64,000 nucleotides of DNA from Defluviicoccus sp. (GCA_029624735.1 JARSSM010000016.1:131993-195992); one strand, 5' to 3'. Positions 43,562 through 54,180 are shown, counted from the stretch's first letter. Made by a program: numbers and translations. Notes: generated by a model from the letters alone, not told the origin.

Positions 43562-46500
43562 TCAGGCGTGCGTCAACGCCCGCTTGCAGTGCGCGATCCA
43601 GCGTCGCGTCAGCTTCTCCTGCACGGCGTTCTGCATAAGCCGGGCGCGGAGCGCGCCGAAGTCGACATGGTCGAGGAACTGGTCCTGGCAGAAGCAGGAA
43701 AACACCACCGAGCGCTCGCCCGTGACCGGGTCGACGTGCGGCTGCAGGCACTGGGCGCAGATCTCCTTCATCATGCATTGCATCGGCGAGTTGATGCTGC
43801 CGACGCCGATGTGGTCGGCCTTGAGGTAGGGTTTCAGGACTCCGTGTCGTGCGCGGGCCACGGCCGCCATCATCGCGTCGCTACCGACGACGAAAATCCG
43901 ATCGACGTCCGAGAGCGGGATGCCGTCGCCCAGCCGGCCTTCAGCATAAGCCTGCATTGCCTGCACGACATTACCAACAAAGGCCTTGTCCTGCGGCCTT
44001 CGGGCATCAAGGCCGGGCGCCTCGTCGCAGCACCAGACGACGACGTCGGAGTCAGCCTCGATCAGGTGCGGGTGGAAGCGATCCTCCGGCTTGCGGTAGG
44101 CGGCGAAGAACAAGATCCGGCAGCCGGCGGCGTGAAAGGCGGTCTTCATCGACAACAGCTCGGCGTTGCCGACGCCGCCGCCGGCGAGCAGCACCGTCTC
44201 GTTGTGCTCGGTCTCGGTTACCGCGCCGGTCGGACCCATCAGAACGATCCGCTCGCCGGCCTTGAGCAGCGGCAACAGGCTGGTCGAGCCGCCCATATCA
44301 AGTGCAATCAGGGAAATCAGGCCCTCCTTCCGGTCGATCATGGCGCCGGTAAGGGCCACCGCCTCCATCGCCAGCGTGGTGCCGTTCGCGCGCGGCGCAT
44401 TGGCCTCGAAATTCTGGACGCGGAAGAACTGGCCCGGACCGTACGCTTGGGCCGCAAACGGTGCGCGAACTGTGATCTCGTGGGCGGTCGTCGTCAGCGG
44501 CTTGACCGCGACCACGGTCGGGCGTAGCGCGTCGTTCAACTGCGCCGCCAAGGTCTCCGCCGTGACCGCCTCCGGTGCCCGCCGCCGCAAGGCGCGGTCC
44601 ACGACGGGATAGCCTTGTTTGGCGCTCGCGAGCGCCTTCACCACGTTGCCGGCGTAGGAGGGGTGAAGATCGCCAAAGAAGCTCATCGCCCGGCCGTCGG
44701 CACGGAACTGCATCAGCACGTGCGGAGTCGCCGGCTTCGTCGAGCGCTCCGGTTTCGCCGGCGCGCCGGTTTCGTCGACGGCGGCAAAGTACTTGCCGTC
44801 GAGCGCAGCAAAGCCCGGGTGCTCGCGTGCGAGCACGGTGTTGGGCTGTGTGCCGGCGGCAACGAGGATCGTGCGGGCGGGCAACTCGACCTCGTCACCC
44901 GAGGGCTCTGGCCGGCCGCCCTCGCCGATCCGCTGGCGAGCGAGGCGAAAGGCCCTCACGTGGCCGAAATCATCGAGCAGGATCTCCTTCGGCGCCAATA
45001 GCTCGGCAAAGCGGACGCCCTGTTCGAGCGCCTTGATGATCTCCTCGTGGTTCAGCGTGTAGCTCGGTGCATCGATCATCCGCCTCCGATAGGCGATGGT
45101 CGAGCCGCCCCAGGCGTCGAGAAGCGGGATGAACGCGGGCGGCCGCCCCTCCCGCCTGGCCGCCTCCCGTTCCTCGCCGAGTGCCTGCGCGTGGGTGAGG
45201 AACTCGTCCGCGATCGCCTTGTCTTCCGCCGTCCACGTCGCACGGACCGCCTCGGTCCCTTCCGCTTCGACAAGGATCTCATAGCGCTGGCGGAACTTCT
45301 CGACCTGGCGGACATAGTAGGTGAGGGCTTCGGTGGCGGTGTCGATCGCCGTCAGCCCGCCGCCGACGACGACGATCGGCAGCCGGATTTGCAGGTTGGC
45401 AACGGAGCCGAGCTTGGCCGCGCCGGTCAGCTGCAGCGCCATCAGAAAGTCGGATGCCTGGCGGACGCCGCGGGCGAGTTCGTTCGGGATGCCGAGCAGG
45501 GTCGGCTTGCCGGCGCCGGCGGCGAGCGCGATGTGATCAAAGCCCATCGCGAACGCGGACTCGGCCGTGATTGCGCTGCCGAAGCGGGTGCCGCCGAGCA
45601 TGGTCAGCCGCTGCCGCCGCTCCAGGAGCAGGCGGATTACTTTCAGGAAGTTCTTATCCCAGCGGACGGTGATGCCGTACTCGGCAACGCCGCCGAAGCC
45701 AGCCATGACGCGGTCGTCGAGGTCCTCGTACAGCTCACCGATGTCGCGGATTGGGCGGAACGGCACCCGGCCGCCAAGCTGGTCGACGCCGGAGAGTTCG
45801 GCCGGCAGCGGCTCGATCTTGGCACCATCGACCGCTGTCACCGCATGGCCGGCATTCATCAGGTGATGGGCGAGACTGAAGCCGGCCGGGCCAAGGCCCA
45901 CCACCAGGACCTTGTAGCCGGAGGCGGAAAGCGGCAGCGGACGTCGCACATTCAAGGGATTCCAGCGTGTCAGCAGGCTGTAGATTTCGAAGCCCCAGGG
46001 CAGGGCGAGCACATCCTTGAGCACCCGCGTTTCGACCTGGGGAATGTTGACCGGGTCCTGCTTTTGGTAGATGCAGGCCTTCATGCAATCGTTGCAGATG
46101 CGATGGCCGGTAGCGGCCAGCATCGGATTGTCGATACAGGCGATTGCGAGGGCGGCAATGACGAGGCCCTCATTCTTCGCCTCATGCATCTCCGAGATCT
46201 TCTCCTCCAGCGGGCAGCCGGGGATGGTGACGCCGAGCGGGTTCTTGGTGAAGGCGCCAGTCTTTTTGTCTTTCAAGCCCTTGGAGCAGGAATCGCGGCC
46301 CTGGTGGTGGCAGAGGATGCAGTAGCTGCTCTCGCTCAAGGCGCCTGCGAGATCGGTGCCTCGATCGGTCAGTGCGAAGCCGTCGCGGGCGAGCGTGTGG
46401 TCTCCAGTGGTTACTGCAGCCGGTGCGCCAGCGAGGTCGATTGTCGCTTGCGGGACAAGCGATTGGTGCTCAACCTTGCCGGGGACCCGGAACAGCACGT

Positions 46501-47062
46501 CGTCCGGGTAGAGCCGACGGCCGGCGGGGCTCAACACCGCCCAGGCGGCGTAGCGGCTGGCGAGATCGAGATCTGCCGCATGTGCAGGCTCGTCTTCCAT
46601 CCAGGCGAGCACGGTTACGGCGAAGCGAAGCGGGTCGAACGCCTCCTGGCCAAACCGTTGGGCAAGCGCGCCGGCAAGCGCTTCGCCGTCAAAGCTCGCG
46701 GCTTCCTCGGCCGCGAACGCCTTGGCCGCGCGCCGCTGTACGAACAGCCGCCGGCAGGTATAGAGCGGCGCCAGCCGGTGGTGGCGGTCGGCCGCCGCCT
46801 TCAACTCTGGCTCAATCCCGAACAGCCGGGCGACGAAGGCGTCGAGGTGCGGTGCCAGGGCCAGCAGCAGTTCGGACTCGGCCGCAGCGGCCAGCGAATC
46901 AGGCGCCGCGCGTGCCGCCGCCAATGATCCCGCGAGTGCCGGGTCCGCGCCTTCGAGGAAGCGGAGGAAGGCTCGATCGAGCTTGACCAGCCCCTCGTCG
47001 TCATAAAGATCGGCGAAATCGAGCGCGTTTTCGAGCAGGAGCGGGGGCGCGGTTTCCGTCAT
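43562..47062 (-). CDS. Large Nfn/SudAB-like fused flavoprotein oxidoreductase
   Basis: About 1166 residues from the ATG at 47062 (GAGGC upstream); the frame is open to 47086. An N-terminal unique region (~200 residues) is followed by a GltD/NfnB/SudA-like half with cysteine motifs CILCHHQGRDSC and CNDCMKAC for 4Fe-4S clusters, and an FAD site VVGLGPAGFSLAHHL near 390. The C-terminal ~300 residues resemble PyrK/NfnA/SudB: a ferredoxin-reductase fold (YGPGQFFRV) ending in a 2Fe-2S motif CMMKEICAQC...CFC near 1090-1125. This combines both subunits of NADH-dependent ferredoxin:NADP oxidoreductase in one chain. The actual electron donors and acceptors are unknown. Confidence 0.82.
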   Translation of the reverse strand: MTETAPPLLLENALDFADLYDDEGLVKLDRAFLRFLEGADPALAGSLAAARAAPDSLAAAAESELLLALAPHLDAFVARLFGIEPELKAAADRHHRLAPLYTCRRLFVQRRAAKAFAAEEAASFDGEALAGALAQRFGQEAFDPLRFAVTVLAWMEDEPAHAADLDLASRYAAWAVLSPAGRRLYPDDVLFRVPGKVEHQSLVPQATIDLAGAPAAVTTGDHTLARDGFALTDRGTDLAGALSESSYCILCHHQGRDSCSKGLKDKKTGAFTKNPLGVTIPGCPLEEKISEMHEAKNEGLVIAALAIACIDNPMLAATGHRICNDCMKACIYQKQDPVNIPQVETRVLKDVLALPWGFEIYSLLTRWNPLNVRRPLPLSASGYKVLVVGLGPAGFSLAHHLMNAGHAVTAVDGAKIEPLPAELSGVDQLGGRVPFRPIRDIGELYEDLDDRVMAGFGGVAEYGITVRWDKNFLKVIRLLLERRQRLTMLGGTRFGSAITAESAFAMGFDHIALAAGAGKPTLLGIPNELARGVRQASDFLMALQLTGAAKLGSVANLQIRLPIVVVGGGLTAIDTATEALTYYVRQVEKFRQRYEILVEAEGTEAVRATWTAEDKAIADEFLTHAQALGEEREAARREGRPPAFIPLLDAWGGSTIAYRRRMIDAPSYTLNHEEIIKALEQGVRFAELLAPKEILLDDFGHVRAFRLARQRIGEGGRPEPSGDEVELPARTILVAAGTQPNTVLAREHPGFAALDGKYFAAVDETGAPAKPERSTKPATPHVLMQFRADGRAMSFFGDLHPSYAGNVVKALASAKQGYPVVDRALRRRAPEAVTAETLAAQLNDALRPTVVAVKPLTTTAHEITVRAPFAAQAYGPGQFFRVQNFEANAPRANGTTLAMEAVALTGAMIDRKEGLISLIALDMGGSTSLLPLLKAGERIVLMGPTGAVTETEHNETVLLAGGGVGNAELLSMKTAFHAAGCRILFFAAYRKPEDRFHPHLIEADSDVVVWCCDEAPGLDARRPQDKAFVGNVVQAMQAYAEGRLGDGIPLSDVDRIFVVGSDAMMAAVARARHGVLKPYLKADHIGVGSINSPMQCMMKEICAQCLQPHVDPVTGERSVVFSCFCQDQFLDHVDFGALRARLMQNAVQEKLTRRWIAHCKRALTHA

Positions 47063-47203
47063 CGGGCAAAGCCTCATCGTCAGCAACTGAGCGCCGCGTG
47101 GCCGGCGCGCGGATTGTCGGCTCCGCGATCGGGGGCGGGCTGCCGGTCAGTGGCGATGAGGTTTAGGGCCTTTCGGCGCCGCCGTCATGTGCTTAGCGTG
47201 CGC

Positions 47204-47737
47204 TCAAGCCGTCGGCGGCAGCGGCTCCCAGTGCTCGAACCGTGCCGCCTGGCCGCAGTAGCTACCGCTCTCGGTCATGAGGTTCCAGACGATCGCGTCA
47301 CGGATGCGAAAGCGGCGGCCGGTGCGCGAAATGCGGATGCCGGCATAGTCGTCAATGAAGCCTTGGTCGCGGACACGCGCCAGCAGGCGGGCGCGTTCGG
47401 CCTGGTTGACCGGTTCCGCCGACAGCCGCGATGGCAGCGCAATCAGCTCCGGCCAGCTCAGTTCGAACACGCAGAGCGCGCAGCGATTGCCGTAAGTGAA
47501 CCGCGGATCGGCGCCTGTTCCGTGCGACAGAACCGCGAACGGTGCTTCAAACAGCCAACGGCCGGCATCGACCGCCGGCACCTGCTCGTCGATCAGCGGC
47601 CGGCCGGTGACACGCAGATAGCTCGCGGCAAGCAGAGCCGCATGGCCGCCGAGGAAGCCGTTTGCCGCGCTCGGTTCGTCAAGAAAGGGTGCTCCGGTCG
47701 CGCAGGTGTCGCCTGTGGGCATGGCCGTTCTCGGCAT
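47204..47737 (-). CDS. MEKHLA-domain protein
   Basis: 177 residues. The MEKHLA domain is a PAS-like sensor module also found at the end of plant class III HD-ZIP factors. Matching segments are the LTGRPLID-like VTGRPLIDEQVP, RWLFEAPFAVLSHGTGADPRFTYGN, FELSWPELIALPSRLSAEP, GFIDDYAGIRIS and the final WNLM...GQAARFEHW. The protein is only this domain, probably cytoplasmic. A start at the internal ATG at 47722 is possible. Its ligand and role in bacteria are not known to me. Confidence 0.88.
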   Translation of the reverse strand: MPRTAMPTGDTCATGAPFLDEPSAANGFLGGHAALLAASYLRVTGRPLIDEQVPAVDAGRWLFEAPFAVLSHGTGADPRFTYGNRCALCVFELSWPELIALPSRLSAEPVNQAERARLLARVRDQGFIDDYAGIRISRTGRRFRIRDAIVWNLMTESGSYCGQAARFEHWEPLPPTA

Positions 47738-47776
47738 AGAGGACGGCCGCGCCGGTGCGCGCCGCCAGCGGCAAGG

Positions 47777-48370
47777 TCAGTTGGTCTTGGCGAGCCCCTC
47801 GTAGTCAATCGCTTGCGCAAATGCGATCAGGTCGTCCCGAGAGACCCGGTTGCCGGTGATCTTGACCAGAAAGCGCTGGCCGACGGCGATCGACAGCTCG
47901 CCGTCGGTCCCGTTCGGCTCAATCTGCACGATGGCGCGCTGGCCTTTGATCGTTTGCAGCTTGGCGTTGCCCTGCAGCATCGCCGGGTTGCCGAACATCA
48001 TCATCAGCCCCTGCAGCATCGGCGCGTCGCCGATGATCTGGACCGTAATCCGGGAGTCGAGTTTCGTGTACGCGCGCTCGACGGACGTCCCGCCGCCGAA
48101 CATCGAGGTCGCGGCCATCTCCGCCTTGGCACCCGTCCAGCCGGCGACCGGCTGCGGCAGGAAGGCTTCCAGCCGTCCGCCCTTGAGCTGGCGGACGAGC
48201 TGGGCGGCGTAATCGAGTTGACCGGCGGCTGTCGTGTACTCACCCGCTTCATAGGCGCGCAAAGCTTCCGCGATCGCGTCCTTGATGTCGTCGGCGCGGG
48301 CGGTGCCGGTGAGCGAGAGGAGCGCCAGGGCAAAAATGACCCTCGCCGGCCAGGGGCGTCTCATCTGCAT
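47777..48370 (-). CDS. Exported protein of unknown function
   Basis: 197 residues from the ATG at 48370 (GGAG seven bases upstream). A signal peptide is clear: MQMRRPWPARVIFALALLSL then TGTARADD, with cleavage likely after ARA. The mature protein begins with a helical DAIAEALRAYEAGEYTTAAGQLDYAAQLV region resembling a single TPR, then a beta-rich domain with SITVQIIGDAPMLQG-like and QRFLVKITG segments. It lies between icmF and the MEKHLA gene on the same strand; no function is inferred. Confidence 0.75.
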   Translation of the reverse strand: MQMRRPWPARVIFALALLSLTGTARADDIKDAIAEALRAYEAGEYTTAAGQLDYAAQLVRQLKGGRLEAFLPQPVAGWTGAKAEMAATSMFGGGTSVERAYTKLDSRITVQIIGDAPMLQGLMMMFGNPAMLQGNAKLQTIKGQRAIVQIEPNGTDGELSIAVGQRFLVKITGNRVSRDDLIAFAQAIDYEGLAKTN

Positions 48371-48418
48371 CGTCAATCTCCGTTTTCGGTGCTGAAGGTG
48401 ACGTCCCTCTTGCCTTCT

Positions 48419-51400
48419 TTACATGCTGCGCCGGTACTTGCCACCGACCTCGAACAGGGCTTCGCTGATCTGACCCAGGGACAGCACCCGCACGGCATCG
48501 ATGAGCACCGCGAACAAGTTGCCGCCTTCGACCGCCGTTTCCTTGAGGCGCCGAATCATCGCCTCGGCCTGGGAGCTGCTGCGCTCCTGGAATGCGCGCA
48601 GACGGTCGAGCTGGCTCTGTTTCTCCTCTTCGGTCGAGCGCGCCAGCTCCGGCGTCACCAGCGTCGTCCCGTGCGGATTGAGGAACGTATTGACGCCGAT
48701 GATCGGATATGAGCCGTCGTGCTTCTTGCGTTCGTAGTAGAGCGACTCCTCCTGGATGCGGCCGCGCTGATAGCCTGTTTCCATGGCGCCCAACACACCG
48801 CCGCGCTCCGAGATCCGCTCGAACTCCTTCAGCACCGCCTCCTCGACGAGGTCGGTCAGTTCCTCGATGATGAACGAGCCCTGATTGGGGTTCTCGTTCT
48901 TCGCCAATCCCCACTCGCGATTGATGATGAGCTGGATCGCGAGTGCGCGGCGCACACTCTCCTCGGTCGGGGTCGTGATCGCCTCGTCGTAGGCGTTGGT
49001 GTGCAGGCTGTTGGTGTTGTCGTAGGTCGCGATCAAGGCCTGCAGCGTGGTGCGGACGTCGTTGAAGTCGTACTCCTGCGCGTGCAGCGACCGCCCCGAA
49101 GTCTGCGTGTGGTACTTCAGCTTCTGCGAGCGTTCGTTGGCCCCGTACTTGAAGCGCAGCGCGGTCGACCAGATCCTCCGGGCGACCCGGCCCATGACCG
49201 AGTATTCCGGCTCCATGCCGGCGGAGAAGAAGAACGACAGGTTCGGCGCGAAGTCATCGATGTGCATCCCGCGCGCCAGGTACGCCTCGACATACGTAAA
49301 GCCGTTGGCAAGCGTGAATGCCAGCTGGCTGATCGGGTTAGCGCCGGCTTCGGCAATATGATAGCCCGAGATCGAGACTGAATAGAAATTGCGCACCTGA
49401 TGGTGGACAAAGTACTCCTGAATGTCGGCCATCATCTTGAGCGCGAATTCGGTTGAGAAGATGCAGGTATTCTGCCCCTGATCCTCCTTCAAGATGTCGG
49501 CCTGAACGGTGCCGCGGACGTTCTGCAGCACCCAGGTCCGAATCTTCAGCGCCTCTTCTTCCGTTGGCTTGCGGCCGTTCTCGGCCTCGAAGCGGCCGAT
49601 CTGCTGGTCGATGGCGGCATTGAAGAACATCGCCAGGATCGACGGCGCCGGGCCGTTGATGGTCATCGACACCGAGGTCGTCGGGTCGCACAGGTCGAAT
49701 CCGCTGTAGAGTTCCTTGATGTCGTCGAGCGTTGCGATCGAGACGCCGGAATTGCCGATCTTGCCGTAAATGTCCGGGCGCTCGTTGGGGTCGAAGCCGT
49801 AAAGGGTGACGGAATCGAACGCGGTCGACAGCCGTTTGGCGGCCGAGTCGCGCGAGAGGTACTTGAAACGCCGGTTGGTGCGGAAGGGGTCGCCCTCGCC
49901 GGCGAACATCCGCGTCGGGTCCTCGCCCTCGCGCTTGAAGGCGAACACGCCAGCGGTGTAGGGGAACGCGCCCGGCACGTTCTCGCGCAGCAGCCAGCTC
50001 AGGAGTTCGCCGTCATCCTCATAGCGGGGGAGTGCCACCTTGGGGATGCGCAAACCAGAGAGTGAGGTGTGCGCGAGCGCGGTGCGTGTTTCCTTGTCCC
50101 GCATCCGGACGACGTACTCATCGCCCGTGTAGGCATTGACCACCGTCGGCCACATGTCGAGGAGCTTGCGGCAGCGCGGGTCGAGCTCGCTCTCCTTTGC
50201 GGCCACGAGGTCATCAACGGCGGCCGCGCTGCGGCCCGATGCCGCCAGCAGTTCCTTGGTCTTGCGCACGGCCTGACGCTCGCGGGCAATGCGCACCTGA
50301 TGCGCGATGGCGCGATGATAGCCGCGCACGGTATCGGCGATTTCCGCGAGATAGCGCCGGCGCGCCGCTGGCACGATCCCGGCGCCGGCGTCGGAAGCAC
50401 GCTCGGTCACCTGCGGTGCCGTGGTTTCCCAACGGCCCAGGCTCTTGTTGTTGAACTGCCCGATCAGCTCACGGTGAATGGCGGTGACGCCGCGGTCGTT
50501 GAAGCGGGCGGCGATGGTGCCGAACACAGGCATCTCTTCAAGCGGTACCGTGAACGCCTCGCGGTTGCGCTGCAGCTGCTTGGCGACGTCGCGCAACGCA
50601 TCCTGGGCGCCCTGGCGGTCAAACTTGTTGATGGCGACGAAGTCGGCGAAGTCGAGCATGTCGATCTTCTCCAACTGCGAAGCGGCGCCGTATTCGGGCG
50701 TCATGACATAGAGGGAGAGGTCGACAAATGGCACGATGCCGGCGTCACCCTGGCCGATGCCGGGCGTCTCAACGATGACGATCTGGAAGCCGGCCGCCTT
50801 GCAGGCGGCGATCATGTCGGTCAGCGCCGCAGGGACTTCCTGGCCGGTATCCCTGGTCGCGATCGAGCGCATGTAGACGTTGGGAGCCTCGATCGCGTTC
50901 ATCCGGATACGGTCGCCCAAGAGGGCGCCGCCGGTCTTACGCCGCGACGGGTCGATGGCGATGACCGCGATCCGTGGTTCGTTGGTGTACATGCGGAAGC
51001 GGCGGATCAGCTCATCGGTGAGCGAGGACTTGCCGGCGCCGCCGGTGCCGGTGATGCCGAGGACGGGAACGACTGCGCGGCGGTGAGCCAGCGCATACAG
51101 CTCCTCGCGGCGTGACTCGTCCAGCGCGCCGTCTTGGAGCGCCGTGATCACGCGCGCAAGGTCGCGGGTGTTGCCCTGCGCGAGGGCATGGAGATCGCTG
51201 GGCAGGTTGGCGGAGAGCGAAAAGTCGCACCGCGCCATCATGTCCTCGATCATGCCCTGCAGGCCCATATGGCGGCCGTCTTCCGGCGTGTAGATGCGTG
51301 CCACGCCGTAGGCATGCAGTTCCGCGACTTCCTCGGGCACGATCACGCCGCCGCCGCCGCCGAACACCTTGATCTCGTGGCCGCCACGCTCGCGCAGGAG

Positions 51401-51715
51401 GTCGAGCATGTACTTGAAGAACTCCATGTGCCCGCCCTGATACGAGCTGAGCGCGATGCCCTGGACATCCTCCTGCAGCGCTGCGTTCACGATCTCGTCG
51501 ACGGAGCGGTTGTGGCCGAGATGGATGACTTCGGCGCCGGCCGACTGCAGAACGCGGCGGACGATGTTGATGGCGGCGTCGTGGCCGTCGAACAGGCTGG
51601 CCGCGGTGACAAAGCGGATCGGATTGGCGCGCCCGCTTCTCGCTTCCGCTGGCGCGGCTTGTTGTCCGGTTTGCAGGTTCACCTTCTTTTCGAGCACAAC
51701 GACATCATCAGGCAC
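48419..51715 (-). CDS. icmF: Fused isobutyryl-CoA mutase with G-protein chaperone
   Basis: 1098 residues, the expected length for IcmF. It interconverts isobutyryl-CoA and n-butyryl-CoA with adenosylcobalamin. The N-terminal B12-binding domain has [13 protein letters not shown] (residues ~42-54, with the cobalt-ligand His45). The middle MeaI-type GTPase has [12 protein letters not shown] near 218-230 and [11 protein letters not shown]. The C-terminal mutase domain has the TIM-barrel segments [19 protein letters not shown] and [16 protein letters not shown]. It is divergent from an acyl-CoA dehydrogenase gene, which fits short branched acyl-CoA metabolism. Confidence 0.96.
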   Translation of the reverse strand: MPDDVVVLEKKVNLQTGQQAAPAEARSGRANPIRFVTAASLFDGHDAAINIVRRVLQSAGAEVIHLGHNRSVDEIVNAALQEDVQGIALSSYQGGHMEFFKYMLDLLRERGGHEIKVFGGGGGVIVPEEVAELHAYGVARIYTPEDGRHMGLQGMIEDMMARCDFSLSANLPSDLHALAQGNTRDLARVITALQDGALDESRREELYALAHRRAVVPVLGITGTGGAGKSSLTDELIRRFRMYTNEPRIAVIAIDPSRRKTGGALLGDRIRMNAIEAPNVYMRSIATRDTGQEVPAALTDMIAACKAAGFQIVIVETPGIGQGDAGIVPFVDLSLYVMTPEYGAASQLEKIDMLDFADFVAINKFDRQGAQDALRDVAKQLQRNREAFTVPLEEMPVFGTIAARFNDRGVTAIHRELIGQFNNKSLGRWETTAPQVTERASDAGAGIVPAARRRYLAEIADTVRGYHRAIAHQVRIARERQAVRKTKELLAASGRSAAAVDDLVAAKESELDPRCRKLLDMWPTVVNAYTGDEYVVRMRDKETRTALAHTSLSGLRIPKVALPRYEDDGELLSWLLRENVPGAFPYTAGVFAFKREGEDPTRMFAGEGDPFRTNRRFKYLSRDSAAKRLSTAFDSVTLYGFDPNERPDIYGKIGNSGVSIATLDDIKELYSGFDLCDPTTSVSMTINGPAPSILAMFFNAAIDQQIGRFEAENGRKPTEEEALKIRTWVLQNVRGTVQADILKEDQGQNTCIFSTEFALKMMADIQEYFVHHQVRNFYSVSISGYHIAEAGANPISQLAFTLANGFTYVEAYLARGMHIDDFAPNLSFFFSAGMEPEYSVMGRVARRIWSTALRFKYGANERSQKLKYHTQTSGRSLHAQEYDFNDVRTTLQALIATYDNTNSLHTNAYDEAITTPTEESVRRALAIQLIINREWGLAKNENPNQGSFIIEELTDLVEEAVLKEFERISERGGVLGAMETGYQRGRIQEESLYYERKKHDGSYPIIGVNTFLNPHGTTLVTPELARSTEEEKQSQLDRLRAFQERSSSQAEAMIRRLKETAVEGGNLFAVLIDAVRVLSLGQISEALFEVGGKYRRSM

Positions 51716-51760
51716 AGCGACCTCCGAGACCCATTGATTCTTCTTGCCTGCAAAGGCTCT

Positions 51761-51789
51761 AATATAAAGCTACGACCGCGCGCTGTCCG
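51761..51789 (-). promoter_or_regulatory. Candidate promoter of icmF
   Basis: Read on the minus strand: -35 CGGACA (51789-51784), a 17-bp spacer, and -10 TATATT (51766-51761), five of six matches to TATAAT. Transcription would start about 40 bp before the icmF ATG. It is a sequence match only. Confidence 0.45.
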
Positions 51790-51829
51790 GCGCAATGCCC
51801 GGTGTTCGCAAGCGCACCCATCAGCGGGC

Positions 51830-51859
51830 TTGGCCGCGGCACGGTGAGCACAGTATATC
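51830..51859 (+). promoter_or_regulatory. Candidate promoter of the acyl-CoA dehydrogenase gene
   Basis: -35 TTGGCC (51830-51835), an 18-bp spacer, and -10 TATATC (51854-51859), about 80 bp before the ATG at 51947. It lies back to back with the icmF candidate, so the two genes may be controlled together. Confidence 0.35.
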
Positions 51860-51946
51860 CGCGGCCGGTGCCGGTATGAAAGGGTGGTCATGGCTGGCGG
51901 GACATCCGGCAGCAGGCGTGCCCGCCGCAAGGACAGGGATGCGAAA

Positions 51947-53080
51947 ATGTTGACCGAAGAACAAACAATGATCCGGGACATGGCGCGTGCGTTTGCGCGC
52001 GAGGAGTTGGCGCCGCACGCGGCCGAATGGGACCGCACGCACACCTTTCCCGCCGACGCGATCCGCAAAATGGGCGAACTCGGTCTGCTTGGCATGGTCG
52101 TCCCCGATGAATGGGACGGTGCCGGCGCCGATAGCATTGCCTACGCGCTTGCGCTTGAGGAGATCGCCGCCGGTGACGGGGCCTGCTCGACGATCATGAG
52201 CGTGCACAATTCGGTCGCCTGCATGCCGATCTACAAATTCGGCAGCACCGAGCAGAAGGAGAAATTCCTCCGGCCGATGGCGCGCGGGGAATGGTTGGGC
52301 GCGTTCTGCCTGACCGAACCGCAAGCCGGATCGGACGCGGCCAACCTGCGCACCCGCGCCCAGCGTGACGGCGATGGTTATGTGCTCAACGGCGTCAAGC
52401 AGTTCATTACCTCCGGCAAGACGGCGCAGATTGCCATCGCCTTCGCCGTGACCGACCCCGCGCTCGGCAAGCGCGGCATCACGGCCTTCATCGTGCCGAC
52501 CGACACGCCGGGCTACATTGTCAGCCGCGTCGAGGAGAAGATGGGCCAGCGCGCCTCCGATACGGCGCAGATTACGTTCGAGGACATGCGGCTCTCGGCC
52601 GAGCATCGCCTGGGCGAAGAGGGCCAGGGCTATCGAATTGCGCTCAGCAACCTCGAAGGCGGGCGGATCGGCATCGCCTCGCAGTCGGTCGGCATGGCGC
52701 GTGCGGCCTACGAGGCGGCACTCGGTTATGCGCGCGAGCGGGAGACCTTCGGCAAGCCGATCATCGCCCACCAGTCGGTCGCGTTCCGCTTGGCCGACAT
52801 GGCAACGCAGATCGATGCGGCGCACCTACTCGTGATGCGCGCTGCGGAGCTGCGGGATCGAGGGCTGCCCTGTCTCAAGGAGGCGTCGATGGCGAAGCTG
52901 TTTGCCTCGGAAATGGCCGAGCGGGTGTGCTCGACCGCAATCCAGATCTTTGGCGGCTACGGCTACGTCACCGACTTCCCGGTCGAGCGGATCTTCCGCG
53001 ACGTTCGCGTCTCGCAGATCTACGAGGGCACATCCGACGTGCAGCGCCTCGTGATCAGCCGCGCCATCGCCGCGGATTGA
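51947..53080 (+). CDS. Short/branched-chain acyl-CoA dehydrogenase
   Basis: 377 residues from the ATG at 51947, the family length; the frame is open to 51884. It forms the alpha,beta double bond of an acyl-CoA and passes electrons to ETF. Motifs are [13 protein letters not shown], the flavin-contact segment [29 protein letters not shown] and the C-terminal [34 protein letters not shown] containing the catalytic Glu in YEGT. Together with IcmF it suggests isobutyryl-/butyryl-CoA catabolism; the substrate is inferred. Confidence 0.93.
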   Translation: MLTEEQTMIRDMARAFAREELAPHAAEWDRTHTFPADAIRKMGELGLLGMVVPDEWDGAGADSIAYALALEEIAAGDGACSTIMSVHNSVACMPIYKFGSTEQKEKFLRPMARGEWLGAFCLTEPQAGSDAANLRTRAQRDGDGYVLNGVKQFITSGKTAQIAIAFAVTDPALGKRGITAFIVPTDTPGYIVSRVEEKMGQRASDTAQITFEDMRLSAEHRLGEEGQGYRIALSNLEGGRIGIASQSVGMARAAYEAALGYARERETFGKPIIAHQSVAFRLADMATQIDAAHLLVMRAAELRDRGLPCLKEASMAKLFASEMAERVCSTAIQIFGGYGYVTDFPVERIFRDVRVSQIYEGTSDVQRLVISRAIAAD

Positions 53081-53100
53081 GCGCTCCGGTCGGCGCGGCC

Positions 53101-54090
53101 TCAGGCCACCGCCGCCCGGCGCGGGTGCCGGTCGCGCGCCGCCCAGGCGGTGCTGATAATCGAGTCGAGGTCCGGGTACTGCGGCACCCAGCCGAGTTCG
53201 CGGCGTATCCTGGCGGCCGTCAGCACAATCGCGGGCGGCTCGCCGGCCACCGCTGCCGCTGCACGAGCGGGGATCGTGGCACCGGTCATGCGGCGCACGG
53301 TGCCCAGAACCTCGTGCACGGAGTAGCCGCGGTCGAGGCTGACGTTGAAGCGATGACCGCCGCTCTCAAGCGCCTCGAGCGCACACACGTGGGCGGCCGC
53401 GAGATCGCAAACGTGGACGTAATCGCGCACGAGCGTCCCGTCCGCAGTGGGGTAGCTCGTGCCAGGGATATCGACGTAGAGGCGCCTGCCTTCAGCGACG
53501 GCAAGCGCGCGCGCGACGAGGCCGGTCTCAGGTTCGGACGCCATGCCGGCAAACCGGTCGGGATGAAAGCCGACAACGGCGCCGTAGCGAAGGCAGGTCC
53601 AGGCGAGACCATGCAGCGCCTGCGCCCGCGCCAGCAACTCCTCGATCAGGTGGTTGGTTTCGCCGGCGCTGGTCGTCGTCTCGATCGCTTCGTCTTCATC
53701 GATCGGCAGCCGGCACGGATGGCCGAAGATGGCGCCATCGGCGGAGAGGACGAAGCGGCGGACGTCGTGCTCGCAGGCGGTGCCGATCAGGCCGATCATG
53801 CCGGCCACCGGATCGCCGATGCGGCCGAAACCGGCCGCACCGCGGTCGTTCGTTTCGGCGGCCGGGACGTAGATGACACCATCGAAGCGGTGGGCGGCAA
53901 ACAGCGCGTGCAGGGCTGCGCGGTCGCCAAGCGTGCCATTGACAACCGCAACGCCGTCGACGGCCGCCGCCGCGCCCGATGCCGTGAGGTCATCGAAGAT
54001 GACCGGGCGATGTCCGCGCTCCTTCAGCGCCGCTGCGATGTGGCTGCCGAGATGGCTTGTTCCGCCGGTGACGAGGACGGTCTTGGACAT
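53101..54090 (-). CDS. GalE-like NAD-dependent epimerase homologue with degenerate active site
   Basis: 329 residues with the overall layout of UDP-glucose 4-epimerase: N-terminal VTGGTSHLGSHIAAALKERG, RDYVHVCDLAAAHV and a late RIRRELGWVPQYPDLDSII. Three changes stand out. The NAD-binding loop reads GGTSHLG instead of GGxGxxG. The SSAAVYG segment reads SADGAIFG. The YxxxK active-site region (NPYGRTKLMIEE in GalE) reads TSAGETNHLIEE, so catalytic Tyr becomes Ala and Lys becomes Asn. It is probably not an active epimerase. It lies 90 bp after a glycosyltransferase gene on the same strand and may bind a nucleotide sugar or partner. Confidence 0.85.
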   Translation of the reverse strand: MSKTVLVTGGTSHLGSHIAAALKERGHRPVIFDDLTASGAAAAVDGVAVVNGTLGDRAALHALFAAHRFDGVIYVPAAETNDRGAAGFGRIGDPVAGMIGLIGTACEHDVRRFVLSADGAIFGHPCRLPIDEDEAIETTTSAGETNHLIEELLARAQALHGLAWTCLRYGAVVGFHPDRFAGMASEPETGLVARALAVAEGRRLYVDIPGTSYPTADGTLVRDYVHVCDLAAAHVCALEALESGGHRFNVSLDRGYSVHEVLGTVRRMTGATIPARAAAAVAGEPPAIVLTAARIRRELGWVPQYPDLDSIISTAWAARDRHPRRAAVA

Positions 54091-54180
54091 CAGTGTGGAC
54101 TCCGGGTTCGATCGATCGGGGCTTTGTGCAGGTTTGAAAGCAGCGTTCTCAACGGAATGGGTGGGGCCTGACAGCGCATC

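Noticed and set aside
45047..46927. 626-codon open frame on the plus strand
   Set aside because: Antisense to the large flavoprotein gene, whose motifs are unambiguous.
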